A stretch of DNA of 64,000 nucleotides from Micromonospora sp. WMMD812 (GCF_027497215.1 NZ_CP114904.1:3494001-3558000); one strand, 5' to 3'; counted from the stretch's first letter, positions 8,530-17,911 are shown. Made by a program: numbers and translations. The notes: generated by a model from the sequence alone, not told the origin.

Positions 8530-9078
8530 TCAGCGCGACCGCGGGACGGTCGGCGGCTGGGCCGTCAGCCGGGGTTCCACATCCTCGGGCAGCTCGGCGC
8601 CGCAGAGCGCGCATATGTAGTCGTCGTCGCGGACGACGTTGCGCTCGCCGCAGGCGAGGCAGCGCCGGAAGACGACCGCCGCGGTGAAGCCTTCCGGGCG
8701 GCCGACACCGGCCCGGTCGAGGGCGTCCGCCACCGCCGCCCAGGAGGCGGGGTCGGGGCAGTAGCCGGTGGACTGGTTGCTCACCTCGGTCACGACCCAG
8801 CCGTCCCGCTCGCGGGCGAAGGCGATCTCCCCCGCGCCGAGGACGTCCCCGCCGCCGGCGCAGGCGACGTGCTCGCTGCGTCGCGGCGCGAGCCGCAGCG
8901 TGCCGTCGGGGTCGATGACGTAGGTGAACGGCTCGTCACGGTCGCGCGGATCCGCGGCCGCCAGGTAGGCGTCGAGGTCGACCGCTGATCGGATGGGCGC
9001 GCCCGCGGGGGCGTCGCCGACCGACGCCCGCACGTCCGCCGGGCCGACGTACCGGTATCGACGCCCCGTCGCGACCAC
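8530..9078 (-). CDS. Hypothetical protein with C-terminal zinc-ribbon motif
   Basis: 182 residues from GTG at 9078. The N-terminal part has beta-rich segments (RRYRYVGPADV, FTYVIDPDGTLRLAPRRSEH). The C-terminus has two CxxC pairs, CLACGERN and CALCGAEL, arranged like a rubredoxin-type zinc ribbon. A further CxxD-like segment (YCPDPASW) precedes it. It lies between the HxlR gene (convergent) and the MMPL gene (same strand, 67 bp away). I do not recognise a named family; function unknown. Confidence 0.7.
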   Translation of the reverse strand: MVATGRRYRYVGPADVRASVGDAPAGAPIRSAVDLDAYLAAADPRDRDEPFTYVIDPDGTLRLAPRRSEHVACAGGGDVLGAGEIAFARERDGWVVTEVSNQSTGYCPDPASWAAVADALDRAGVGRPEGFTAAVVFRRCLACGERNVVRDDDYICALCGAELPEDVEPRLTAQPPTVPRSR

Positions 9079-9145
9079 GGCACCGAGCGTACGCCTGTGC
9101 GGCCGCCGCCGCGGTCAACCGCGCCGGCCCGACGGCCTCGACCGG

Positions 9146-11290
9146 CTATCCCGGCTGGTTGACGGGCCGGGCGTGCCGCCCGGTGGTCGGCCGTTCGTCG
9201 CCGTGGCCCGGCCACCACGCCTTGTGTCCGATCAGCGCGGTCAGGGCGGGGACGAAGAACATCGACATGACGAACGCCGACAGCACGATGCCGATCGCCA
9301 CGGCGAAGCCCATCTGCTGCAGGAACGAGATGGGCGCGAGGATCAGCACCGCGAACGTCCCGGCCAGGATCAGTCCGGCCGCGGCGACCGTCGGGCCGGC
9401 GTGTTCCACGCCGATGGCGGCTGCCTCGTGTGGCTCGTTGCCTTCCCGCGCCTCCTCGCGCAGCCGGGCGATCATCAGGATGTTGTAGTCGGTGCCGATC
9501 GCCACCACGAAGAGGTAGAGGATGATCGGCAGCTGGAAGGTGACGCCCGGCTCGCCCTGGATGCTCTGGAAGAGGTAGACCGTGGCGCCCAGCGTGGCGG
9601 CGAAGTTGAGCAGCACCGCGATCACGAGGTAGATCGGCGCGACCAGGCTGCGCAGCAGTAGCGCGAGGATGAGCGCGATCAGGCCGGCCGCGACGGGCAG
9701 GATCACCGACAGGTCGCGGTTGTTCGCCGAGTTGATGTCCGCGAAGATCGCGGTGGACCCGCCGACCAGCGCCCGGGTGCCGGGCGGGGCCGCCGTGTGC
9801 ACGGCGCCGCGCAGGTCCTCGCGGACGAGGGTGATCGCCTCGTTGGAGACCGGGTTCTCGTTGAGCAGCAGGTTGACCCGGGCGACGCTCGGGTCGGTGC
9901 TGCGTTCCGGGGGCTGCGCCTGGCCCACTCCCGGGGCTTTCGCCACGGCCGCCGCGAAGTCGTTGACCTGCTGGTCGGTCAGCGGCGACCCGTTATCCGT
10001 CTTCAGGTAGACCTCGGTGGGGGCGAGCGCGCCGGCGGCGAAGCCGCGCTGCAGGTCTGCCGCGGCCTTCGCCGACTCGGTGTCCTGCGGGAAGCCGGCG
10101 CTGAAGTCGTAGTCCGCCTTGTAGAACAGCGCGCCCGCGGCGAGCGCGACCAGCAGGACGCCGGAGGCCGCCGCGACGAGGGCCGGCCGGCGCCCGACGG
10201 CGGTGCCGAGCCGGTGCGACACGGTGGCCTTGGGCGTACGCTGCCACGCCTTCGACGGCCAGAAGACGTACCGGCCGAGCAGCGAGACGACCGCCGGGAT
10301 GAGGGTGAGCGAGGTGACCAGCATGACGGCGACCGCGATCGCGAGCGCCGGGCCGAGCGAGCCGAAGAAGCCCAGGGAGGCGAGGAGCAGCACGAGGAAC
10401 GCGACGATGACCGCTCCGGCGGCCGACGTGATGACCTCGCCGACCCGCTGGACGGAGACGATCATCGCGGTGCGCTTGTCGTCACCGGCGCGTAGCCGCT
10501 CTCGGTAGCGGAAGAGCAGGAACAGGATGTAGTCGGTGCCGATGCCGAACAGCACGATCAGCAGGATCGTCTGCAGATCCTGGCTGACGCTGAGGTCGAA
10601 GGCCTTGCCGGCGGCGGCGACGAGACCGGTCGTGATGCTGAGGACGACGCCGACGACCACCACGGGCAGCAGCGCGGCGATGGGGCTGCGGAAGATGATC
10701 AGGATCAGGCCGATGATCAGGATGATCGTGGCGATGCCGACCACGGCGAAGGCGTCGTTGAAGGTGTCCTCGTTGTCGACGAAGCTCGCCACGTCGCCGG
10801 CCACGCCCGCGGTCAGCCCACTGTTCGCCAGTTCCGGGCCGATGTCCGCCCGCAGGTCGCGTACGGCGTCGAGCAGCGCCGGGTCGTCCGGGGTGGGGGC
10901 ATCGAGGCCGACGTTGACCACCTGCACCGACTTGTCCGGCGCCACCGCCTGCGGCCCGGTCAGGTAGCCGGAGGTGTGCGGGATGTTCTTGGCCTTGAGC
11001 GCCTGGGCGAGCTGGCCGACCCTCGCTTCGTCGGCCGGCGTGAGCTTCTGCCCGTCGGCGCGCTTGACGACGATGATCGCTGTCGCGGTGGCCTGCTGCG
11101 GGAACGCCTTCTGCCCGAGCTCGGTGGCCTGCACCGACTCGTAGGAGCGGGGCAGGAAGCTTTCCTGGTCGGCGGAGGTGATGTCGCTCAGCGACGGTGT
11201 GGTGGCGATGATGGCGATCGCGGCGACCACCCACCCGGCGATCACCCACCACGCTCTGCCTACGACGAATCTGCCCAGCCGCTCGAACAT
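9146..11290 (-). CDS. MMPL/RND-family membrane transporter (copy 1)
   Basis: 714 residues from ATG at 11290 (MFERLGRFVVGRAWWVIAGW), preceded by a purine run. It has the MMPL layout: one N-terminal TM helix, an extracytoplasmic loop, about five TM helices including the DYILFLLFRYRE motif, a second loop, then TM helices with the paired TDYNILMIARLREE motif. These Asp-Tyr pairs are the proton-relay signature of the family. MMPL proteins export lipids, siderophores or hydrophobic compounds. A second paralogue lies at 15208-17343. The relic of a response-regulator gene sits 160 bp upstream in the same direction. Confidence 0.9.
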   Translation of the reverse strand: MFERLGRFVVGRAWWVIAGWVVAAIAIIATTPSLSDITSADQESFLPRSYESVQATELGQKAFPQQATATAIIVVKRADGQKLTPADEARVGQLAQALKAKNIPHTSGYLTGPQAVAPDKSVQVVNVGLDAPTPDDPALLDAVRDLRADIGPELANSGLTAGVAGDVASFVDNEDTFNDAFAVVGIATIILIIGLILIIFRSPIAALLPVVVVGVVLSITTGLVAAAGKAFDLSVSQDLQTILLIVLFGIGTDYILFLLFRYRERLRAGDDKRTAMIVSVQRVGEVITSAAGAVIVAFLVLLLASLGFFGSLGPALAIAVAVMLVTSLTLIPAVVSLLGRYVFWPSKAWQRTPKATVSHRLGTAVGRRPALVAAASGVLLVALAAGALFYKADYDFSAGFPQDTESAKAAADLQRGFAAGALAPTEVYLKTDNGSPLTDQQVNDFAAAVAKAPGVGQAQPPERSTDPSVARVNLLLNENPVSNEAITLVREDLRGAVHTAAPPGTRALVGGSTAIFADINSANNRDLSVILPVAAGLIALILALLLRSLVAPIYLVIAVLLNFAATLGATVYLFQSIQGEPGVTFQLPIILYLFVVAIGTDYNILMIARLREEAREGNEPHEAAAIGVEHAGPTVAAAGLILAGTFAVLILAPISFLQQMGFAVAIGIVLSAFVMSMFFVPALTALIGHKAWWPGHGDERPTTGRHARPVNQPG

Positions 11291-11607
11291 GGTTTCCCCC
11301 GCGTGTTCGGCACCATCGACGTCTGGGGCCTGGAGCGCCCCGCGCACCGGCCTCGTCACTCTGCCGGCATCCTTCGCTACCCGTCGTGCAGAATACCGTC
11401 GCGTGGCACTCCTTCTCGGATGCTTGGGCTCCGAGGGCTGCGCGAGTTTCAGCTGTTCACATACGCGAGCACCGCGAGCACCCGCCGGTTGTCGTCATCG
11501 GACCGCGGGCATCACGCGCGCCTGGTGCTCCGAAGATTTCGTTCTGCGGAGCAACCCCCGCAGACCCACCCCGCGTGACTATCCCGAACCGGGGATCGGA
11601 GGCTTGA
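11291..11607. other. Intergenic region between MMPL copy 1 and the SigE-type sigma gene
   Basis: About 317 bp separating two divergent genes. Apart from the response-regulator relic (11449-11511) and the ribosome site CGGAGG (11598-11603) of the sigma gene, I see no coding signal. Confidence 0.4.
11449..11511 (-). pseudogene. Relic of a LuxR-type response-regulator 3' end
   Basis: Bases 11449-11511 align with 13199-13261, the end of the intact response-regulator gene, with only a handful of mismatches and the same in-frame stop. The minus strand encodes SDDDNRRVLAVLAYVNS, against SDDDNRRVLAVLAYLNG. The helix-turn-helix that should precede it is absent. Confidence 0.65.
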
Positions 11608-12117
11608 ATGGGCGACCGCGATGCGGCGTTCGCGGAGTACTTCGCGGCGAGGTCGGGCGCGATGCGGGGCACCGCGTACCTGCTCTGTGGTGACTGGCAT
11701 CGGGCGGAGGACCTGGTCCAGACCGCGTTCACGAAGCTCTACCTGGTCTGGAACCGGGTCTCCCGGCACGAGGTGCTCGACGCCTACGTGCGACAGATCC
11801 TGATCCGGACCTTCCTCGATGAGCGGCGCCGCGGCTGGTGGCGCCGAGAGCGAGTGGGCGGGGAGGACACCGAGCGGCCGACACCGCCCGACTCTCCGGA
11901 GAACCGGTTGGTGCTGCTGCAGGCGCTGGCCGCCGTGCCGCCACGCCAGCGGGCCGTCCTGGTTCTCCGGTACTGGGAGGACCTGTCTGTTGAGGAAACC
12001 GCGGCGCTCCTGGGCTGCTCACCTGGGACGGTGAAGAGCCAGGCAGCCCGCGGCCTGGATACGCTGCGCGGCCTCCTGTCGCCCGCGCACGTCGGGATCG
12101 AGAAGGGGGAACTATGA
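11608..12117 (+). CDS. SigE-family RNA polymerase sigma factor (ECF type)
   Basis: 169 residues. Region 2 is seen in FAEYFAARSGAMRGTAYLL and AEDLVQTAFTKLYLVW; region 4 in LPPRQ-like VPPRQRAVLVLRYWED and LSVEETAALLGCSPGTVKSQ. Length and motifs match the actinobacterial SigE subfamily of ECF sigma factors. A good ribosome site (CGGAGG) precedes ATG 11608. The stop overlaps the following gene by four bases (ATGA), so the two are coupled; the downstream membrane protein probably regulates the sigma factor. Confidence 0.9.
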   Translation: MGDRDAAFAEYFAARSGAMRGTAYLLCGDWHRAEDLVQTAFTKLYLVWNRVSRHEVLDAYVRQILIRTFLDERRRGWWRRERVGGEDTERPTPPDSPENRLVLLQALAAVPPRQRAVLVLRYWEDLSVEETAALLGCSPGTVKSQAARGLDTLRGLLSPAHVGIEKGEL

Positions 12118-12965
12118 ACGGAGAACAGCTGCGCGATGCCCTGCGCAGCGAGATGGCAGTCACCACCCCGCCGCCACCGTTGGACACGGCCGCCACGCTC
12201 GCCGCCGCGCGACGGGCCGTCGTCCGCCGCCGTGCCGCCTGGGCCTGCGCCGGATCCGCGGCCGTGGTTCTCGCGGTCACGGGCATCGCGGCCATCGGGG
12301 CACCGGGCGTCGACGGGTCCAATGGCGTGAGCCCGGCGGGTCCCGGGCCGCTGGCCACGCCGCAACCGTCGTCGCAGACGAAGGAGCCGTGGCCGACCGG
12401 AGCGGACGGCCGGCCCCAGGAGGACCGGACCGCGCGGGCGGGTTCGCGGTACGACCAGGGGGTCCGGCTGCTCGACGAGATCGTCTCGATCGTGCCCGCC
12501 GGTTACACCGTGCCGGAGAACCCGCCGGACCAGCCCGCTGACGAGATGCTGTTGCGGGCCCACCAGGCGCAGTTCGACGCCAAGGTGAACGGCGTGGAGG
12601 CGTGGAGTTACATGTCCTCGGCCGCCCTGGCGCAGGGCGAACGGATGGGGCTCTTGCTGGTCGAGGTGCACACCGTGGGCAACCAGCTGCCGACCGAGCC
12701 GTGCGCGCTGGCCCGGCAGTTCTGGGGCATGCAGGGCGAATGTCAGCCGGTGACCGTCGGCGCGGCACAGGTCGGGGTGGTGGTCCGACCGGGCCGTGAC
12801 GACCGGTTCGACCAGTGGGCGGCGTACCGGCACCCGGACGGTGTGGTGGTCTACGTCGCGCAGCGCGCGAAGCTGGGCGACGACCGGCCGGGGCTGACCA
12901 CGCTGCCGTTCTCCGTGCCGCAGCTGGCGGCCCTCGCCGTCGATGAACGGTTCCATCTGCAGTGA
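12114..12965 (+). CDS. Single-pass membrane protein, probable sigma-factor partner
   Basis: 283 residues. A cytoplasmic N-terminus (MNGEQLRDALRSEMAVTTP) is followed by Arg-rich sequence and one TM helix (~42-62, WACAGSAAVVLAVTGIAAIG), then a Pro/Gly-rich linker and an extracytoplasmic domain of ~190 residues with a Cys pair (TEPCALA, QGECQPV). Genes of this form commonly follow SigE-family sigma genes in Micromonosporaceae. No zinc-binding anti-sigma motif is visible, so anti-sigma function is inferred from coupling and topology only. Confidence 0.75.
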   Translation: MNGEQLRDALRSEMAVTTPPPPLDTAATLAAARRAVVRRRAAWACAGSAAVVLAVTGIAAIGAPGVDGSNGVSPAGPGPLATPQPSSQTKEPWPTGADGRPQEDRTARAGSRYDQGVRLLDEIVSIVPAGYTVPENPPDQPADEMLLRAHQAQFDAKVNGVEAWSYMSSAALAQGERMGLLLVEVHTVGNQLPTEPCALARQFWGMQGECQPVTVGAAQVGVVVRPGRDDRFDQWAAYRHPDGVVVYVAQRAKLGDDRPGLTTLPFSVPQLAALAVDERFHLQ

Positions 12966-13026
12966 CAGGCCACCGCACGGGCTACCGAAGCGACAATTAG
13001 CGCCGCCAATCCCCATGCGATGTCTG

Positions 13027-13056
13027 GGAGGGCCGGTCGGGAGCGACCGGCCCTCC
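13027..13056. terminator. Hairpin terminator after the SigE operon
   Basis: A perfect 13-bp stem (GGAGGGCCGGTCG and its complement) with a GGAG loop. It lies 61 bp after the stop at 12965 and between convergent genes, so it may serve both directions. No U-tract, as is usual in this GC range. Confidence 0.7.
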
Positions 13057-13198
13057 GCGTTCCCTGGTCAGCAGTCCTGGCTGGCGGCGCGGTGAGCGAG
13101 CAGAGCCTGCCCGCGCCGGCATCGCCGAGCCGGGCGCAAAAGACGCAGCGAGTGCCGGGCGTTGACCAGTCCGGCCGCGAACGATGTCGGTGGCTGCC

Positions 13199-13843
13199 TC
13201 AGCCGTTCAGGTACGCGAGCACCGCGAGTACCCGCCGGTTGTCGTCATCGGACGGTGGCATCCCAAGTTTGCTGAGGATGTTGTTGATGTGCTTGCTGAC
13301 GGCCTTTTCGGTGACGAACAGCCGCCCGGCGATCGCCGCGTTCGACCGTCCTTCGGCCATCAGCCCCAGCACCTCCCGTTCCCGGGCGGTCAGCTCCCCC
13401 AGCCGCTGCGCGCCGGTGTTGCGGGCCAGCAGCTGGGAGACCACCTCCGGGTCCATCACCATGCCGCCGCCGGCGACCCGGCGGAGCGCGTCGATGAACT
13501 GGCCGACGTTGGACACCCGGTCCTTGAGCAGGTAGCCGACTCCCCCGCTGCGATCGGCGAGGAGTTCCCGGGCGTACAGCTGCTCGACGTGTTGGGACAG
13601 CACGAGGATCGGCAGCCCCGGCAGCTGGGCCCGGGCCGCGAGGGCGGCCTGCAGGCCTTCGTCGGTGAAGGTGGGTGGCAGGCGTACGTCGACGACGGCG
13701 ATGTCGGGGCGGTGGCGGGTGAGGGCCGGCAGCACGGACGGCCCGTCGGCGACGGCCTCGACGACCTGGTGTCCGTAGGCGTCGAGGATGTGCGTCAGCC
13801 CGTCCCGGAGGAGGGCGAGGTCCTCCGCGATGACAACGCGCAC
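13199..13843 (-). CDS. LuxR/NarL-type response regulator
   Basis: 214 residues from GTG at 13843. The receiver domain begins VRVVIAEDLALLRDGL (acidic pocket), phospho-acceptor Asp in DIAVVDVRLPP, conserved Lys in YLLKDRV. The C-terminal GerE helix-turn-helix reads LTAREREVLGLMAEGRSNAAIA, then KAVSKHINNILSKLG. Its start lies inside the 3' end of the kinase gene (49-bp overlap), so the pair is translationally coupled with the kinase first. The last 20 codons are duplicated as a relic at 11449-11511. Confidence 0.92.
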   Translation of the reverse strand: MRVVIAEDLALLRDGLTHILDAYGHQVVEAVADGPSVLPALTRHRPDIAVVDVRLPPTFTDEGLQAALAARAQLPGLPILVLSQHVEQLYARELLADRSGGVGYLLKDRVSNVGQFIDALRRVAGGGMVMDPEVVSQLLARNTGAQRLGELTAREREVLGLMAEGRSNAAIAGRLFVTEKAVSKHINNILSKLGMPPSDDDNRRVLAVLAYLNG

Positions 13844-15099
13844 GGCAGCTCCATGGTCACGACGGTGGGTCCGCCGGGCGGACTCGTCACGGTCATCGTG
13901 CCATCGAAGGCTGCCAGGCGGCGTCGCACACCCGCCAGGCCGGTCCCCGCGTCCGGTGTGGCGCCGCCGCGGCCGTCGTCGCCGACCACCATCGCCAGCA
14001 GGCCGTCGCGGTGCGCGACGGAGATCCAGGCGCGCGCGGCGCCGCTGTGTTTGGCGACGTTGGTGAGCGCCTCGGCCACGGCGAAGTAGGCCGCGGATTC
14101 GACCGCCGCAGGTGGGTTGCCGGGTAGCCGCACGTCGACGTCCACGGGCAGCGGCGCGGTCAGGGCGAGGGCTTCCACCGCGCCGGGGAGGCCGCGTTCG
14201 GCGAGCACCGGCGGGTAGATGCCGCGGACGAGGTGGCGCAGCTCGGCGAGGGCGTGGCCGCTGGTTTCCTGCGCCTCGCTGAGCAGTCGCGCCGCCCGTG
14301 CCGGGTCGTCGGCCATGAGCTTCTCGGCCAGGCCGATGCTCATCCGCAGCGCGACCAGTCGGGCCTGTGCCCCGTCGTGCAGGTCGCGTTCGATCCGGCG
14401 CAGCTCGGCGGCCTGGGTGTCGATGGTGTCGGCGCGGGTGGCGGCGAGGTGCCGGACCCGCAGCGCCAGCTCCTGCGCGCGGGTGGGGGCGAGGAAGAAG
14501 CCGGCGAATCGGAAGTGCAGCCACACCAGCCAGTGCGCGGCGGCCAGGCCGCCGGCGAGGAACAGCCAGCCCTGCGGGGCGGCCAGCCACGCCTCCGCGA
14601 AGGTGTCCATCGGCCAGAAGACGCCGTAGCCGTACCAGCCGATGGTCAGGTGGAGCACCAGCGGCACGAACAGGACGCCCTCCAGCCCGTACGCCGGCAG
14701 GACGAACGCGAGCAGGCAGACGCCGCCGGTGACCGTGCCCGGGATCAGCCAGGCGAAGTCCCGCCAGGTCGCCGGGTCGGCGACCACCCAGCGGAACCGC
14801 TGCCAGGTGCCGAGCCGGGCGCCGGCGGGCACCGGCGCGTACGGCGAGGCGATGGGCACCCCGGCGGCCCGGCTGAGCCGGCGTTGCAGCGTCAGCGACT
14901 GCCGTACGAGCACGGTGACCGCCGGGAAGAGCGCGAACCCGATGCCGAGCGCGGGAATGAGCGCGAGGGAGACCACCGACAGCGCGAACAGCGCCACGTT
15001 GGTGGTCAGGGTCAGCAGGGCCACGGCCAGGCCCTGCACGGCGGCGAGCGCGCCGGGCCGGATCTGCCGCCAGACGATCGAGCGTACGGAGCTGTCCAC
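13795..15099 (-). CDS. Membrane histidine kinase (NarL/DesK-like)
   Basis: 434 residues from GTG at 15099. N-terminal half: several TM helices (LALIPALGIGFALFPAV, WLIPGTVTGGVCLLAFVLP and others). Dimerisation/phospho-acceptor segment is HisKA_3 type with IERDLHDGAQARLVALRMS (His in DLHDG). ATPase domain: AEALTNVAKHSGA (N box), GDDGRGGA (G1) and GTGLAGVRRRL (G2). This is the usual architecture of kinases paired with LuxR-type regulators. It is divergent from MMPL copy 2 with 108 bp between starts, making that exporter the likely target. The final ~58 bp recur at 6902-6959. Confidence 0.9.
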   Translation of the reverse strand: MDSSVRSIVWRQIRPGALAAVQGLAVALLTLTTNVALFALSVVSLALIPALGIGFALFPAVTVLVRQSLTLQRRLSRAAGVPIASPYAPVPAGARLGTWQRFRWVVADPATWRDFAWLIPGTVTGGVCLLAFVLPAYGLEGVLFVPLVLHLTIGWYGYGVFWPMDTFAEAWLAAPQGWLFLAGGLAAAHWLVWLHFRFAGFFLAPTRAQELALRVRHLAATRADTIDTQAAELRRIERDLHDGAQARLVALRMSIGLAEKLMADDPARAARLLSEAQETSGHALAELRHLVRGIYPPVLAERGLPGAVEALALTAPLPVDVDVRLPGNPPAAVESAAYFAVAEALTNVAKHSGAARAWISVAHRDGLLAMVVGDDGRGGATPDAGTGLAGVRRRLAAFDGTMTVTSPPGGPTVVTMELPCALSSRRTSPSSGTG

Positions 15100-15207
15100 G
15101 GCGTCATTCTCCGCCCGGCGTCCACGGGAATCGGTGGTGCTACCACCACCCGCTTTCGGGACCTGCCACCCCTGTCTTCGAGCCGCGCGGGCCGAAGGAT
15201 CGATGGC

Positions 15208-17343
15208 ATGACCAGGAAAAACGAAACCACGCGACACCGGCTGGCGGGTCTGCCGTCGGGCCGCCGCAGCAAGTATGTGATGCTCGTCTTCTGGCTTGTC
15301 CTCGTCGCGGCGGCCGGGCCGCTGGCGATCAAGCTGACCGAGGTGCAGGACAACGACAGCCTCGGCGCGCTGCCGGCCAGCGCCGAGGCGAGCCGGGCGG
15401 TGCAGCGGGCGGAGGAGGCGTTCCCGGACTCGCAGGAGCCCCTCGCCGTCGCCGTCTACGTCCGCGAGGCCGGGCTCACCGACGCCGACCGCGCCCGGGT
15501 GGACGCCGACCGTGCGGCCTTCGCGCCGTACGCCGACGGCGGTCAGGTGTCCCCGCCGGTGCCCAGCGACGACGGGCGGGCGCTGCTGCTCTCCTTCCCC
15601 GTCGCCGGGGACGCCGACCAGCGCGCCGACGCCGTGGCCGCCGTCAAGGATCGCCTGACCGCCGACGTGCCCGACGGTTTGCGGACCGCGCTCACCGGCC
15701 CGGCCGGCGGGGAGGACGACGTCTTCGACGCGTTCGCCGGCATGGACACCGCGCTGCTGCTGGCGACCGCGGGCACCGTCGCGTTGCTGCTGCTCATCAC
15801 GTACCGCAGCCCGGTGTTGTGGTTGATCCCACTGATCACGGTAGCGCTGGCCAACCAGCTCGCCAGCGCGGTGGTGTACCTGCTGGCCCGGTACGCCGAC
15901 CTGGCCGTGGACTTCCAGAGCCAGAGCATCCTGACCGTGCTCGTCTTCGGGGTCGGCGTGGACTACGCCCTGCTGCTCATCGCCCGCTACCGGGAGGAGC
16001 TGCGCCGGCACGCCGACCGGCACGCGGCGATGGCCGTGGCGCTGCGCCGGTCGATCGGCGCGATCGCCGCGTCGGCGGCGACCGTCGCGCTCGGCCTGCT
16101 GTGCCTTCTCGCCGCGCAGTTGCCCTCGACTCGGGGGCTCGGGCCGGTCGGCGCGGTCGGGATCGTGGCGGCGCTGCTGGCCATGACCACGCTGCTGCCG
16201 GCCGTGCTGGTCATCTTCGGGCGGTGGCTGTTCTGGCCGTTCGTGCCCCGGTACGCGCCCGACGCGGTCGGGCTGGACGTGGCGGCCGAGCATGGGCTGT
16301 GGCGCCGCATCGCCGGGTTCGTGGGCCGGCTCCCCCGCGCGGTGTGGCTGGGTACGGCGGTGGCGCTGGTCGCGCTGAGCTTCGGCATGGTCAACCTCAG
16401 CATCGGCATGCCGCACGACGAGTCGTTCACCAAGGAGGTCGGCTCGGTCACCGGCCAGCGGATGATCGAGGCGCACTACCCGCGGGGGTCGGTCGCGCCC
16501 GCCGAGATCGTCGCCGCCGCCGGCCCGGCCGAGCAGGTGGCGGCCGCCGCCCGTACCGTGCCGGGGGTCGCCGAGGTGGGCGCGCCGGAACGGTCGCCGG
16601 ACGGCCGGTGGGTACGCATCGCCGCGGTGCTGGCCGACACGCCGGACAGCGACGCGGCGATGGACACGGTCGAGCGGCTCCGCGCGGCGGTGCACGCCGT
16701 GCCGGGCGCGCAGGCGCTGGTCGGCGGGGACACCGCGTACCTGATCGACGAGGAGCGGACGGTCGACCGGGACAACCGGGTGGTGGTGCCGCTGGTGCTG
16801 GCGGTCGTCCTCGTCATCCTGGTGCTGCTGCTGCGGGCGCTGGTCGCGCCGCTGCTGTTGCTGGCGAGTGTGGTCCTGTCCTACGTCGCCGCGCTGGGCG
16901 CGGCCGGGCTGATCCTCGACGCGATGGGCTACCCGAACCTGTTCGTCGGGATCCCGCTGCAGACGTTCCTGTTCCTCGTGGCGCTCGGCGTGGACTACAC
17001 CATCTTCCTCAGCACCCGGGCTCGGGAGGAGGCGGCGCGGCTCGGGCACCGCAACGGGGTGCTGCACGCGTTGACCGTCACCGGTGGGGTGATCACCAGT
17101 GCGGGCGTGGTGCTGGCCGCCACGTTCGGTGCGCTGAGCGTGCTGCCGCTGGTGCCGTCCGTGCAGACGGCGGTCATCATCGGGGTCGGCGTGCTGCTCG
17201 ACACGTTCCTCGTCCGCACCCTGCTCGTGCCGGCGCTGGCGCTGCATCTCGGCTCCCGCACCTGGTGGCCGAGCCGCCTGGCCCGGACCGCACGCCGGTC
17301 GGTCGCGGCCCCGCCGGTGGAGCGGGCGCCGGCGGTGTCGTAG
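15208..17343 (+). CDS. MMPL/RND-family membrane transporter (copy 2)
   Basis: 711 residues from ATG 15208, with GAAGGAT 8 bp upstream. Same architecture as copy 1: N-terminal TM (KYVMLVFWLVLVAAAGPLAI), first loop, TM bundle with GVDYALLLIARYREE, second loop, TM bundle with LGVDYTIFLSTRAREEA. Both halves retain the Asp-Tyr proton-relay pair. Related in layout to copy 1 but clearly diverged. It sits back to back with the kinase/regulator pair, which suggests induction by that system (inference), for example by membrane-active compounds. Confidence 0.9.
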   Translation: MTRKNETTRHRLAGLPSGRRSKYVMLVFWLVLVAAAGPLAIKLTEVQDNDSLGALPASAEASRAVQRAEEAFPDSQEPLAVAVYVREAGLTDADRARVDADRAAFAPYADGGQVSPPVPSDDGRALLLSFPVAGDADQRADAVAAVKDRLTADVPDGLRTALTGPAGGEDDVFDAFAGMDTALLLATAGTVALLLLITYRSPVLWLIPLITVALANQLASAVVYLLARYADLAVDFQSQSILTVLVFGVGVDYALLLIARYREELRRHADRHAAMAVALRRSIGAIAASAATVALGLLCLLAAQLPSTRGLGPVGAVGIVAALLAMTTLLPAVLVIFGRWLFWPFVPRYAPDAVGLDVAAEHGLWRRIAGFVGRLPRAVWLGTAVALVALSFGMVNLSIGMPHDESFTKEVGSVTGQRMIEAHYPRGSVAPAEIVAAAGPAEQVAAAARTVPGVAEVGAPERSPDGRWVRIAAVLADTPDSDAAMDTVERLRAAVHAVPGAQALVGGDTAYLIDEERTVDRDNRVVVPLVLAVVLVILVLLLRALVAPLLLLASVVLSYVAALGAAGLILDAMGYPNLFVGIPLQTFLFLVALGVDYTIFLSTRAREEAARLGHRNGVLHALTVTGGVITSAGVVLAATFGALSVLPLVPSVQTAVIIGVGVLLDTFLVRTLLVPALALHLGSRTWWPSRLARTARRSVAAPPVERAPAVS

Positions 17344-17366
17344 GAACGCGAAGAGCGACGATTGTC

Positions 17367-17395
17367 GGCGCCGGCCGTGCCGCACGGCCGGCGCC
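17367..17395 (+). terminator. Hairpin terminator after MMPL copy 2
   Basis: A perfect 13-bp GC stem (GGCGCCGGCCGTG with its complement) and 3-nt loop, starting 24 bp after the stop codon. Confidence 0.7.
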
Positions 17396-17523
17396 CGCCG
17401 CCGACCGGTCGACGGCCGACGCCCTTGACCAGCGCAAACGTCGGGGATGGACATTGACACGGCGACTGCCGGGGCGTCACAGTGGGTAGTGAGCGGATCC
17501 ACCCGAGCCACCGGGAGGAAGCT

Positions 17524-17781
17524 GTGGGCCCCTATCTGAAAGCGGTCTGGTCGGCGGTGGCCAGCGGCATCATCGCCTTCCTGTCGTCGCTGTTGACCGC
17601 GCTGCAGGGCGAGAACACCGGTTGGGAGACGATCACGGCCGGGCAGTGGGTCACCGCCGTGCTGGCGTTCGTGGTCGCGGCCAGCGGCACCGGCGCGGTC
17701 ACTTACCGGGTGCCGAACCGGTCGCGCGCCCGGTCCGTCACCACCCCGACGCCCCTGGCCGACCCGCCCCGCACCGCCTGA
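17524..17781 (+). CDS. Small holin-like membrane protein
   Basis: 85 residues from GTG 17524, chosen because GGGAGGAAG (17513-17521) precedes it closely; an upstream in-frame start at 17482 would lack this. Two hydrophobic segments (VWSAVASGIIAFLSSLLTAL and WVTAVLAFVVAASGTGAVTY) and a TYRVPN tail resemble phage r1t-type holin-like proteins common in actinomycete chromosomes. No lysin or phage genes flank it, so a lysis role is unlikely. Function unknown. Confidence 0.65.
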   Translation: MGPYLKAVWSAVASGIIAFLSSLLTALQGENTGWETITAGQWVTAVLAFVVAASGTGAVTYRVPNRSRARSVTTPTPLADPPRTA

Positions 17782-17911
17782 CCAGGACGGTCGGTGCCGC
17801 GACCGCAGGTGCCGGCCTGAGCCGGCGCTGCGGGTCCGCGCGGCGCGGGCGCGGCTCCGGCCGGGGCCCTTTGGGGCGACTCCGCGATTAGCCGTCCTAT
17901 CGAGATCCGCC

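Noticed and set aside
14233-15207. Long in-frame extension upstream of MMPL copy 2
   Set aside because: It is antisense to the histidine kinase; homology and ribosome site place the start at 15208.
15100-17511. N-terminal extension of the histidine-kinase frame beyond 15099
   Set aside because: Sequence is low-complexity antisense of the MMPL gene; the kinase TM region begins at GTG 15099.
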